Below are positions 45,981-54,117 of a stretch of DNA of 64,000 nt, piece after piece. A program made the position numbers and the translations under genes. Position 1 is the first letter of the stretch. Every line of letters begins with the position of its first letter. A model generated the notes under the pieces. That model was not told the DNA's origin, did not search any database, and was given only the letters and a program-made list of their open reading frames with translations. The DNA is from Allosphingosinicella indica (lineage in GTDB: Bacteria > Pseudomonadota > Alphaproteobacteria > Sphingomonadales > Sphingomonadaceae): the NCBI RefSeq assembly GCF_900177405.1, contig NZ_LT840185.1, positions 620,001-684,000 on the forward strand, given 5' to 3'.

Positions 45981-47156
45981 TTGACCGACGTGTTCCTCTA
46001 CGATGCCGTGCGCACCCCGCGCGGCAAGGCCCGGCCCGACGGGGCGCTGGCCAGCCTCCAGCCGCACGAGCTCGTCCGCCAGTGCATCACGGCAATCGAC
46101 GACCGTACCGGCGGCGGCGTCGCGAGTGCGGAATCTTTGCTGCTCGGCTGTGTCGGGCAGATCGGTGCGCAGGGCGCCAATGCCGCGATCGTCGCCAAGA
46201 TGCACGCGGGGCTCGACGATGCGGTGTCGGCCTGGACGATCAACAATTTCTGCGTGTCCGGCCTGAGCGCCGTCGGTCAGGCTGCGGCGCGGATCGCGAG
46301 CGGTGACGAGCAAGCCTCGCTCGCGGGCGGCGTCGAGATGATGTCGCGCGTGCCCTTCATGGCGGACCGTGCCGATTATTACGCCGATGCCGCCTTTCCG
46401 CCGCGCACGCGCTACGTGCCCGTCGCCGTCGCCGCCGACCGGCTCGCGGCGACCTGGGACGTGGGCCGCGACGCGCTCGACGCAATGGCGCTCGCCTCGC
46501 AGAGCCGCGCGGTTGAGGCCGATGCAGCGCTTGGCGCGTCGCGCATCGCGGTCACCGGTGGCGACGGCGCGACCCTGCTCGACCAGGACGAATGCGTGCG
46601 GCCCGTCTCCGCGGAAAAGCTTGCCGCGATGGAGCCCGCGTTCGGCGAGATCATCGGCGCCTATGCGGGCGCGCTCGCCGGCGAGACGATCACCCCCGTC
46701 CATACTGTCGCCCACGCGCCGCCGATGTGCGATGCCGCCGCGATCGCGCTGGTCGGCGGCGAAGGCGCGGTCGACGCAGCACCGCGCGCGCGCATCCTGG
46801 CCTTTGCCGAGGCCGGCGGCGATCCGCATGCCTCGCTCACCGCCGGCTTTGCGGCGATGGACAAGGCGCTCGCCAAGGCAGGGCTCGCGCTCGGCGAGAT
46901 GGACCGGATCGAGTTCATGGAGGCGTTTGGCGTCACCATCGCCCGGTTCCTTCGTGATTACGACGTCGATCCGGCGCGGGTGAATGTCGGCGGCGGGCAT
47001 CTTGCGCGCGGTCATCCATTGGGCGCCAGCGGCGCGATCCTTCTTTCCACGCTCCTCGATGCGCTCGACGCCTGCGAAGGGCGCTACGGCCTCGTCGTCA
47101 CCAGCGGCGCGCAAGGCGTCGGTGCGGCGATGGTGGTCGAGCGGATGGCGCGCTGA
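45981..47156 (+). CDS. Thiolase-family protein lacking the second catalytic cysteine
   Basis: 391 aa thiolase fold. The acyl-accepting cysteine is Cys91 in NNFCVSGLSAVG and the catalytic histidine is His345 in ARGHPLGASGA. The C-terminal CxGGGQG motif, whose Cys acts as the base, reads VTSGAQG here (Val373 in place of Cys), and NEAFA reads MEAFG. Normal thiolytic turnover may be altered, or it may belong to a divergent subfamily. The start is TTG at 45981 (weak AGGA upstream), with a GTG three codons later as the alternative. It follows the dioxygenase gene closely and precedes the PaaN-like gene by 2 bp. Confidence 0.85.
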   Translation: MTDVFLYDAVRTPRGKARPDGALASLQPHELVRQCITAIDDRTGGGVASAESLLLGCVGQIGAQGANAAIVAKMHAGLDDAVSAWTINNFCVSGLSAVGQAAARIASGDEQASLAGGVEMMSRVPFMADRADYYADAAFPPRTRYVPVAVAADRLAATWDVGRDALDAMALASQSRAVEADAALGASRIAVTGGDGATLLDQDECVRPVSAEKLAAMEPAFGEIIGAYAGALAGETITPVHTVAHAPPMCDAAAIALVGGEGAVDAAPRARILAFAEAGGDPHASLTAGFAAMDKALAKAGLALGEMDRIEFMEAFGVTIARFLRDYDVDPARVNVGGGHLARGHPLGASGAILLSTLLDALDACEGRYGLVVTSGAQGVGAAMVVERMAR

Positions 47157-47158
47157 GC

Positions 47159-48871
47159 ATGGCGACGCAGGCGGCACCGGACGATCGGCTCGCGGCGCTC
47201 GTCGCGCGGCACCGCCCCACGTTGGATGCCGCGATCGAGGCGGTCTCCACCCGCGCGGCCTGGAGCCCCTATTCCGATTCCCCCTCGACCAAGATCCACG
47301 GCGCCGAGAAACCAGCGGCGGGCAAGGCGGCGTTTGAGGCGCGGCTCGGCACACGCTTCGAAATCGACCAGCCTGGCATCGCCGATTGGGTCGGCGCCGA
47401 AGTCTCGCCCTACACGCGCACGCCGCTCGGCATCACCTATCCGCAGAGCGACCCCGCCGCGCTGATCGCCGCCGCCACGGCTGCGATCCCCGCCTGGCGC
47501 AAGACCGACTGGGAAGTCCGCGTCGCGCTCTGCCTAGAGATCGCAGCGCGGCTCTACGCGCGCAATTTCGAGATGGCGCAGGCGGTGATGCACGTCGCCG
47601 GGCAGAGCTACGTCCAGGCCTTCGCAGGCAGCGGCCCAAATGCGCTCGACCGCGGCGTCGAGGCGCTTGCCTATGCCGCCAAGGCGATGGCGGACGTCAC
47701 GCCGCACACCGTGTGGCGCCGCCGCTTCGGCGCCGACGATGTCGCGCTCGACAAGACCTATGCGATGGTGCCGCGCGGCGTCGGCCTCGTCATCTGCTGC
47801 GCCTCCTTCCCGACGTGGAACGCCTACCCCGCGATGTTCGCTGATCTTGCGACCGGCAACCCGGTGATCGTCAAGCCGCACCCCATCGCCGTCCTGCCGA
47901 TGGCGATCGTCGTCGAGGAAGCGCGTGCGACGCTCGCCGAGCATGGCTTCGATCCCAACCTCGTCACGCTCGCGGTGGACACGGTCGAGGCGCCGGTCGC
48001 GCAGCGGTTCATTGACGATCCGGCGATCGGCATCGTCGATTTCACCGGCAGCCCGCGCTACGGCCAGCAGCTCGAGCGCACCGTCACCGGCAAATTGCTC
48101 TTCACCGAGACGGCGGGCGTCAACAGCGTGGTGATCGAGTCGGTCGCCGATCTCGCGCAGACCGCCACCGCGATCGCGCGCTCGACTTCGCTCTTCTCCG
48201 CGCAGATGTGCACCAGCCCGCAGACGATCTTCGTGCCGCGGGATGGCATCCGCGCGGGCGAGGGCCATGCGAGCTTCGACGAAGTCGCCACCGCGATTGT
48301 CTCCGCGGTGGATGCGGTGGCGAACGATCCCGCCGTCGCCGCCGGCATCATGGGCGCGATCCAGGGACAGGTCAGCATCGACGTCATCGATCGACTGCGC
48401 GACGCGCTCGGCGCGCAGGATGGCGCGGCGGTCCTTCGCGATGCCGCCCCCTACCCGCATCCCGAATATCCCGATGCGCGCACGCTGACCCCGCTGATCG
48501 CGACGGTCGATGGCCGCGCGCGGCATCTCTATGCCGAGGAGCAGTTCGGTCCGGTGCTCTTCATCGTCGCGGTGGACGACGCCGATGCCGCGGTGGCCGA
48601 AGCGACCGAGCTTGCTGCCACGCGCGGCACGATCTCGACCTATCTCTATTCGACCGACGAAGGGTTCATCGCGCGCTCCACCGATGCCTATGAGGAGGCG
48701 GGCGCAAACCTGTCGATCAACCTCCATGGCGCGATGTGGATCAACTTCGCCGCCGCCTACAGCGATTATCACGTCACCGGACTCAACCCGGCTGGCAACG
48801 CCTGCCTCGCCGATCTCGCCTTCGTCGCGTCGCGCTTCCGGATCGTGCAGCGCCGCCGCCCCGCTGCGTGA
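47159..48871 (+). CDS. PaaN-like aldehyde dehydrogenase
   Basis: 570 aa aldehyde dehydrogenase of the PaaN type found in phenylacetate-type pathways. The N-terminal TRAAWSPYSDSPS and EVSPYTRTPLGITYP are typical of this subgroup. Catalytic Glu317 (LLFTETAG) and the nucleophile Cys351 (SAQMCTSPQ) are both present, and PRGVGLVICCASFPTWNAYPAM marks the cofactor region. Unlike E. coli PaaZ it has no hydratase domain. It could oxidise the aldehyde made by the dioxygenase encoded two genes upstream. The stop overlaps the next thiolase start (GTGA). Confidence 0.88.
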   Translation: MATQAAPDDRLAALVARHRPTLDAAIEAVSTRAAWSPYSDSPSTKIHGAEKPAAGKAAFEARLGTRFEIDQPGIADWVGAEVSPYTRTPLGITYPQSDPAALIAAATAAIPAWRKTDWEVRVALCLEIAARLYARNFEMAQAVMHVAGQSYVQAFAGSGPNALDRGVEALAYAAKAMADVTPHTVWRRRFGADDVALDKTYAMVPRGVGLVICCASFPTWNAYPAMFADLATGNPVIVKPHPIAVLPMAIVVEEARATLAEHGFDPNLVTLAVDTVEAPVAQRFIDDPAIGIVDFTGSPRYGQQLERTVTGKLLFTETAGVNSVVIESVADLAQTATAIARSTSLFSAQMCTSPQTIFVPRDGIRAGEGHASFDEVATAIVSAVDAVANDPAVAAGIMGAIQGQVSIDVIDRLRDALGAQDGAAVLRDAAPYPHPEYPDARTLTPLIATVDGRARHLYAEEQFGPVLFIVAVDDADAAVAEATELAATRGTISTYLYSTDEGFIARSTDAYEEAGANLSINLHGAMWINFAAAYSDYHVTGLNPAGNACLADLAFVASRFRIVQRRRPAA

Positions 48872-50109
48872 GCGACCGCGTCCACATCGCCGGAATCGGC
48901 TGCACCGCGCTGGGTAAGCGGCTGCACGACAGCGTCAAGGCGCTGACCGCCGAAGCCGTGATCCTCGCGCTCGCCGACGCCGGCGCCGATGTCGCGGACG
49001 TCGAGGCCGCCTGGTTCTCCAACACTCGCCAGCCGATTCTGGAAGGACAGAACACGATCCGCGGCCAGGTTGCGCTCCGCCCATTGGGGTTCGAGGGTAT
49101 TCCCGTCGTCAATGTCGAGAATGCCTGCGCCAGCGGGTCGAGCGCCGTGATCCAGGCGATGGCGCACATCCGCGCCGGGATGATCGACATCGCTCTCGTC
49201 GTCGGCGCGGAGAAGATGGTCTTTCCGGACAAGGCCGATGCCGTCGCCGCCGCCTTCCGGGGCGGCACCGACGTGCACGACATCGAGGCCACGCGCGATT
49301 ATGCGCGCCGGCTCGGCGCCGAGGTCGATGACGAGAGCGCGGCCAAGCGCAGCATCTTCATGGATCTCTACGCCGCTCAGGCGCGCGCGCACATGGGCCG
49401 CTTCGGCTCCACCCAGGCCGATTTCGCCGCTGTCGCCGCCAAGAACCACGGCCACGCCCAACACAATCCGCGCGCGCAATATCGCACCCCGATGAGCGTC
49501 GATCAGGTGCTCGCCGACAAGCCCATCGCCTTTCCGTTCACCCGCGCGATGTGCGCCCCGGTCAGCGACGGCGCCGCGGCGGTGATCCTGTGCAGCGACA
49601 AGGGCCTCGCGAAGATCGGCGCGGCGCCTCGCGCCGTGACGATCCGCGCCAGCGTCCTCCGCTCGGGCAGCGAGCGGGCGCCCGACGCCTTCGATCGCCA
49701 CATCGGCCGGCTCACGGCACTCGCCGCTTACGAACAGGCGGGTATCAGCCCCGAGGATGTGGATGTGGCCGAAGTCCACGACGCGACTGCTTATGCCGAG
49801 GTGCAGCAGATCGAAAATCTCAGCCTCGCCGAGCCGGGCAGCGTCGGCGAGCGACTGCGGCGCGGCGATTTCGCACTTGGCGGGCGCCAGCCGGTCAGCG
49901 CGTCGGGCGGGCTACTCGCCAAGGGCCACCCGGTCGGCGCGACGGGAATCGTCCAGCTCCACGATCTCGTCCTGCAATTGCGCGGCGAGGCCGGTGCGGC
50001 ACAGGTGGAAGGCGCACGGATCGCGGTAGCGGAAAATGGGGGCGGCTTCCTTGGGGGCGAGGAAGCGGCGACGGCCGTGACGGTGCTCGAAGCGCCGCCG
50101 CGGGCATGA
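48868..50109 (+). CDS. SCPx-type thiolase / lipid-transfer protein
   Basis: 413 aa thiolase-superfamily protein of the sterol-carrier-protein-x type, which cleaves branched or ring-bearing 3-ketoacyl-CoAs. The nucleophile cysteine sits in VENACASGSSAV, with VHDATAYAE, the histidine in AKGHPVGATG and NGGGFLGG at the C-terminus. The start is GTG at 48868 overlapping the PaaN-like stop (GTGA). It is the second thiolase in the operon and the more conventional of the two. Confidence 0.9.
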   Translation: MSDRVHIAGIGCTALGKRLHDSVKALTAEAVILALADAGADVADVEAAWFSNTRQPILEGQNTIRGQVALRPLGFEGIPVVNVENACASGSSAVIQAMAHIRAGMIDIALVVGAEKMVFPDKADAVAAAFRGGTDVHDIEATRDYARRLGAEVDDESAAKRSIFMDLYAAQARAHMGRFGSTQADFAAVAAKNHGHAQHNPRAQYRTPMSVDQVLADKPIAFPFTRAMCAPVSDGAAAVILCSDKGLAKIGAAPRAVTIRASVLRSGSERAPDAFDRHIGRLTALAAYEQAGISPEDVDVAEVHDATAYAEVQQIENLSLAEPGSVGERLRRGDFALGGRQPVSASGGLLAKGHPVGATGIVQLHDLVLQLRGEAGAAQVEGARIAVAENGGGFLGGEEAATAVTVLEAPPRA

Positions 50110-50152
50110 CGAGGCGACGCGGCAAAGCCGCGCACCGGTTGGAGAGAATGGC

Positions 50153-51862
50153 ATGATTATCGTTCCCGAAGAACGCATCGCGGAGATGAAGCGGCAAGGC
50201 TGGTGGGGCGACGACACCGCCGACGATCTGCTCGCCCGCCACGTCGCCACATTCGGCGACGGCGAAGCCCTCATCGATCCGCCCAACCTCGAATCGATCG
50301 CCGGTCTCGCGCCGCAGCGGTTGCGCTGGAACGAAGTGGAAGCGGGCGTCGCGGCGCGCGCCGCGCTGCTCCATGCGCACGGGCTCGGCAAGGACGACGT
50401 CGTGCTGCTCCAGCTCCCCAACAGCGTAGAGCAGACGCTCTTCTATCTCGCCTGCTTCCGGCTCGGCATCATCGTCTCGCCGGCGCCCGCGCAATATCGG
50501 CTCGGCGAGCTGACCGGCATCGCGCGGCGCACCGACGCCAAGGCCGCGATCACCACCGCGCGGATCGGCACCCATGCGCATGGCGAGACGATGCTGGCGC
50601 TCAAGCGCGAATGGCCGGCGCTGAAAGCGCTCTTCGTCCTGGGCGACGCGCCAGAAGGCACCGTCGCGGTCGAGCCCGCGCTGGCCGCGATCGGCGATGC
50701 GGAGATCGCCGCCGCCGCCGAAGCCGCGCGCGCCGCGGGCGTCACCGCCGACGACGTCGCCACCATCTGCTGGACGTCGGGCACCGAGGCCGAGCCCAAG
50801 GGCGTCCCGCGCAGCCACAACGAGTGGATCATCATGGGCGATGCGGTCGCCCGCGGCGCGCGGCTGGAAGGCGGCGCGCGGGTGCTCAACCCCTTCCCGA
50901 TGGTCAATATGGCGGGGCTTTCCACCGGCCTCTTCAACTGGCTCGCGTGCGGCGGCGTTCTGGTCCAGCATCACCCCTTCGATCTCGGCGTCTTCCTGGC
51001 GCAGATCCGCGAGGAGAAGATCGAATATACGGTGGCGCCGCCCGCGGTGCTCAACGCCATGCTCAACAATCCGGCGTTGGTGCAGGGCGTCGATTTCACG
51101 CGACTGAGCCGGATCGGATCGGGCTCCGCACCGCTATCCGAATGGATGGTGCGCAGCTTCGACGAAACCTATGGCGTCGAAATCCTCAACATCTTCGGAT
51201 CGAACGAGGGCGCGTCCTTCCTCTCCTCCTCCACCGACGTTCCCGATCCCGGCACCCGCGGCCAATGCTTCCCGCGCTTCGGCGAACACGGCTTCGAATG
51301 GGATTATCATTACGCGCCCTCGCTCCGGACCCGGCTGGTCGATCCCGACAGCGGCCTCGAAGTCACCGAGCCCGAACAGCCCGGCGAGATGCGGATCAAA
51401 TCGCCGATGATCTTTTCGGGCTATTGGCGCGCGCCCGATGTCACCGCCCGCGCCTTTGACGAAGACGGCTGGTTTCGCACGGGCGATCTCTTCGCCATCA
51501 CCGGCGACGACGGGCGCTATTACCGCTTCGTCGGCCGTCACAAGGATATCGTGATCCGCGGCGGCATGAACATCTCTGCCGAGGAGATCGAGAACCACCT
51601 GCTCGGCCACCCCGCGGTCGTCGACGTTGCGGTGGTCGGCGCTCCCGATGCCGACATGGGCGAGCGGCTCTGCGCCTGCATCGTCGCGCCTGAAGGGATC
51701 AGCATGGAGGCGCTCAACCGCTATCTCGTCGAGGAAAAGCGCGTCGCAATCTTCAAGCAGATCGAGCGCCTCGAGTTGATGGATGCGCTGCCGCGCAATC
51801 CCGTCGGCAAGGTGCTGAAGCGCGAGCTCCGCGCCCAATTGTTCGGACAGGGACATGCATGA
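50153..51862 (+). CDS. Acyl-CoA ligase
   Basis: 569 aa ANL-superfamily ligase. Phosphate-binding CWTSGTEAEPKGVPRS, then FGSNEGASF, TGDLFAITGDDGRYYRFVGRHKDIVIRGGMNISAEEIE (hinge) and the C-terminal catalytic-lysine region PRNPVGKVLKREL. The P-loop has Glu-Ala-Glu in place of the usual Thr-Gly-x, which is a variant of the family. It probably activates a carboxylic acid formed by the aldehyde dehydrogenase. GGAGA precedes the ATG at 50153, and the stop overlaps the next gene as ATGA. Confidence 0.92.
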   Translation: MIIVPEERIAEMKRQGWWGDDTADDLLARHVATFGDGEALIDPPNLESIAGLAPQRLRWNEVEAGVAARAALLHAHGLGKDDVVLLQLPNSVEQTLFYLACFRLGIIVSPAPAQYRLGELTGIARRTDAKAAITTARIGTHAHGETMLALKREWPALKALFVLGDAPEGTVAVEPALAAIGDAEIAAAAEAARAAGVTADDVATICWTSGTEAEPKGVPRSHNEWIIMGDAVARGARLEGGARVLNPFPMVNMAGLSTGLFNWLACGGVLVQHHPFDLGVFLAQIREEKIEYTVAPPAVLNAMLNNPALVQGVDFTRLSRIGSGSAPLSEWMVRSFDETYGVEILNIFGSNEGASFLSSSTDVPDPGTRGQCFPRFGEHGFEWDYHYAPSLRTRLVDPDSGLEVTEPEQPGEMRIKSPMIFSGYWRAPDVTARAFDEDGWFRTGDLFAITGDDGRYYRFVGRHKDIVIRGGMNISAEEIENHLLGHPAVVDVAVVGAPDADMGERLCACIVAPEGISMEALNRYLVEEKRVAIFKQIERLELMDALPRNPVGKVLKRELRAQLFGQGHA

Positions 51863-52812
51863 CCGGTAACTATCCCTTCGGCCTCCGCCTGCCCGTGGTG
51901 GCGGCGCCGATGTTCCTCATTTCCGGCCCCGATCTCGTCGTCGCCGCGTGCGAAGCGGGGGTGATGGGCAGCTTCCCGACGCCCAATTGCCGCACGCTCG
52001 ATCAGCTCGACGAATGGATGGATACGATCGTCACCCGGCTCGACGGCGCGCGCGCCGCCGGGCAACCGGTCGCGCCCTGGGCAGCCAACCTCGTCACCCA
52101 CCGCACCAACAGCCGGCTGGCCGAGGATCTGGCGCTGGTCGCGCGCCACAAGCCGCCGCTCGTCATCACCGCGCTCGGTTCGCCGATCCCTGCGATCGAG
52201 ACGGTCAAATCCTATGGCGGCCAGATCTATGCCGACGTCGGCAGCATCGCGCTGGCCAAGAAGGCGGCGGACGCCGGGGTCGATGGGCTGGCGCTGCTCA
52301 CCGCAGGCGCAGGCGGCCACACCGGCCATCTCTCGCCCTTCGCCTTCGTCTCCGCGGTGCGCGAATTTTTCGATGGGGCGCTGGTGCTGTCGGGCGGGAT
52401 CGCCGACGGCCACGGCGTCGCTGGTGCGATCGCCGCGGGCGCCGATCTCGTCTATATGGGCACGCGCTTCCTGGCGGCCGAGGAAAGCCTCGCGCCCGAC
52501 GCCTACAAGCAGATGATCGTCGATCACGGGCCGGACGATCTCATCGTCAGCGCCGCGATCACCGGAACCGCGGCATCGTGGCTTCGCCCCAGCCTCATCG
52601 AATGCGGCTTCGATCCCGACAATCTCCAGCCCCCGGCGGAGGGGCGCAATTACGATTCGGGCAACACCAGCCAGAAGCGTTGGAAGGATGTGTGGGCCGC
52701 GGGCCAAGGCCTCGGCGCGATCACCGCCGTTCAATCCACCGCCGCGATCGTCGATGATCTGGAGCGCCAGTTCGCTGAAGCGACCGCGCGCTTCAAGGCA
52801 ATCACCGCATAG
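51859..52812 (+). CDS. Nitronate monooxygenase / enoyl reductase-like flavoprotein
   Basis: 317 aa FMN-binding TIM-barrel protein of the 2-nitropropane dioxygenase family. N-terminal LPVVAAPMFLISGPDLV, phosphate-binding ALLTAGAGGHTGHLS with the His of the active site, LSGGIADGHGVAGAIAAGADLVYMGTRFLAAEE. Members also act as FabK-like or CoA-ester reductases, and in catabolic operons they may oxidise or reduce acyl-CoA intermediates rather than nitronates. ATGA overlap with the CoA ligase. Confidence 0.88.
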   Translation: MTGNYPFGLRLPVVAAPMFLISGPDLVVAACEAGVMGSFPTPNCRTLDQLDEWMDTIVTRLDGARAAGQPVAPWAANLVTHRTNSRLAEDLALVARHKPPLVITALGSPIPAIETVKSYGGQIYADVGSIALAKKAADAGVDGLALLTAGAGGHTGHLSPFAFVSAVREFFDGALVLSGGIADGHGVAGAIAAGADLVYMGTRFLAAEESLAPDAYKQMIVDHGPDDLIVSAAITGTAASWLRPSLIECGFDPDNLQPPAEGRNYDSGNTSQKRWKDVWAAGQGLGAITAVQSTAAIVDDLERQFAEATARFKAITA

Positions 52813-52831
52813 GATTTTCCGGGAGACGACG

Positions 52832-53722
52832 ATGAAGGAAACAGCACGGCGCGCCGCAATCGTGACCGGCGCAGGCGGTGGGCTCGGCGCGGCCTTCGCC
52901 ACCGGGCTGGCGCGCGCGGGATTGTCAGTGCTGGTCAACAACCGCCACCGCGGCGACGGCGCGCCTTCCGCCGATGCGCTGGCAAACCGGCTGACGGCGG
53001 AAGGCCTTAGCGCCGCACCCGATCGCCATGCCGTCGATGCGCCGGGGGCCGCACAGGCGATTGTCGAAGCGGCACTTGAGGCCTTCGGGCGGCTCGACGT
53101 GCTGGTGCTCAACGCCGGCATCAACGGCGCCGCTGGGAAGATCGGCGCCGCGCCGCCCGAGGATCTGGCCGAGGTGATGGCGATCAACTTTTTCGCCAAT
53201 GCCGCGCTCGTCTCCGCCGCGCTGCCGCACATCCAGGCAAGCCCCGCGGGCCGCATCCTCTTTGTCTCCTCGACCGCGGGTCTTCACGGTCTCCGCGGGC
53301 GTGCGGCCTATGCGGCGTCGAAGGGTGCGCTCAACGCCTATGCCGTTTCGCTTGCCGACGAGCAGCGGCGCGCGGGCGTCGGCGTCAACGTGCTGATGCC
53401 TTATGCCGAGACCAAGATGACCGGCGGCGCAGCGGGCGACGCGCTGATCGCTTTCCCGCCCGAGCGAGTCGCGCCGGCCGTCGAATGGCTTACGAGCGCG
53501 GACTGCACCGACACCGGCCAGCTTTGGGTGGCGGGCGGCGGGCGCTATCGCCGTGCTTTCATGGTCGAGACGCCGGGTGCCGGCGATGTCACGGGCAACG
53601 CGGCCTGGATCGCGGACCGGCGCGACGCCATCGCCGACCGCAGCGAGGCACGCATTTTCCGTGGGGGCGAGGCCGCTTTCGCCGACATGCTGGGCGACGT
53701 GCAGGCAATGGCAAAGGGCTGA
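52832..53722 (+). CDS. Short-chain dehydrogenase, beta-oxidation-like
   Basis: 296 aa SDR. TGAGGGLGAAFATGLARAG, then LVLNAGINGAAGKIG, VSSTAGLHGLRG and the catalytic YAASKGALNAYA. It resembles the dehydrogenase part of multifunctional enzyme type 2 (17-beta-hydroxysteroid dehydrogenase 4), so it may oxidise a 3-hydroxyacyl-CoA before thiolysis. GGGAG precedes the ATG at 52832. It is the last gene of the nine-gene operon. Confidence 0.9.
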   Translation: MKETARRAAIVTGAGGGLGAAFATGLARAGLSVLVNNRHRGDGAPSADALANRLTAEGLSAAPDRHAVDAPGAAQAIVEAALEAFGRLDVLVLNAGINGAAGKIGAAPPEDLAEVMAINFFANAALVSAALPHIQASPAGRILFVSSTAGLHGLRGRAAYAASKGALNAYAVSLADEQRRAGVGVNVLMPYAETKMTGGAAGDALIAFPPERVAPAVEWLTSADCTDTGQLWVAGGGRYRRAFMVETPGAGDVTGNAAWIADRRDAIADRSEARIFRGGEAAFADMLGDVQAMAKG

Positions 53723-53772
53723 TCCGCCTGTGCCATTTGCGCAACGCTCCACGCGATAGTGCGACGCGGACG

Positions 53773-53798
53773 GGAACAAGCCGCCTCTAACTTAGGTT
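53773..53798 (+). promoter_or_regulatory. Candidate EcfG (general stress) promoter
   Basis: GGAAC (53773-53777), a 17-bp spacer and GGTT (53795-53798) match the alphaproteobacterial EcfG promoter GGAAC-N16/17-CGTT with one mismatch. The transcript would begin about 120 bp before the small gene at 53926 and include the hairpin at 53880. Confidence 0.4.
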
Positions 53799-53879
53799 AT
53801 GCCCCCGACTGTCGCTCCGTTCGGCGAGCGGTCCTGTGCTTTCTCCATCGCATGATGCGGCATGTTCGCCGCAAGGAAC

Positions 53880-53910
53880 CTGCCTTCGCCCCTCCGCCGG
53901 GCGAAGGCAG
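53880..53910. repeat. Perfect 12-bp hairpin upstream of the 63-aa gene
   Basis: CTGCCTTCGCCC (53880-53891) and GGGCGAAGGCAG (53899-53910) pair perfectly around a 7-base loop, ending 15 bp before the ATG at 53926. No T-tract follows, so it is not a terminator. It could be a palindromic repeat unit or an mRNA structure near the start codon. Confidence 0.7.
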
Positions 53911-53925
53911 AACCGACCAAGAGCA

Positions 53926-54117
53926 ATGACCACGACGCCGCCATCCCCAAAGCAGCAACTGCACCCGGCACCTTCCGGCGCCGATTATCTGCGCGAGCAG
54001 GCGGCGCGGTCGCGGCGGCTGGCGGCGTCCACGCCTGATCGCGATCTCGCCAATCGCCTCAACGCCATCGCCGACGATTTCGACCGCGAAGCGCGCGCGA
54101 TCGACCGCCGGTCATAG
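53926..54117 (+). CDS. Small soluble protein of unknown function
   Basis: 63 aa, helical, rich in Arg, Ala and Asp ([45 protein letters not shown]). No ribosome site is evident. Similar short helical proteins are common in sphingomonads without known function. A candidate EcfG promoter lies upstream. Its last 6 bp overlap the convergent glycosyltransferase gene. Confidence 0.65.
   Translation: MTTTPPSPKQQLHPAPSGADYLREQAARSRRLAASTPDRDLANRLNAIADDFDREARAIDRRS

Noticed and set aside
51859-52812. True nitronate (nitroalkane) detoxification enzyme
   Set aside because: The family is broad, and its position in a CoA-ester catabolic operon makes a reductase or oxidase of acyl-CoA intermediates at least as likely, so the call was kept general.
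53880-53910. Intrinsic terminator
   Set aside because: The stem is perfect but no T-tract follows on either strand, and it lies immediately before a gene start.
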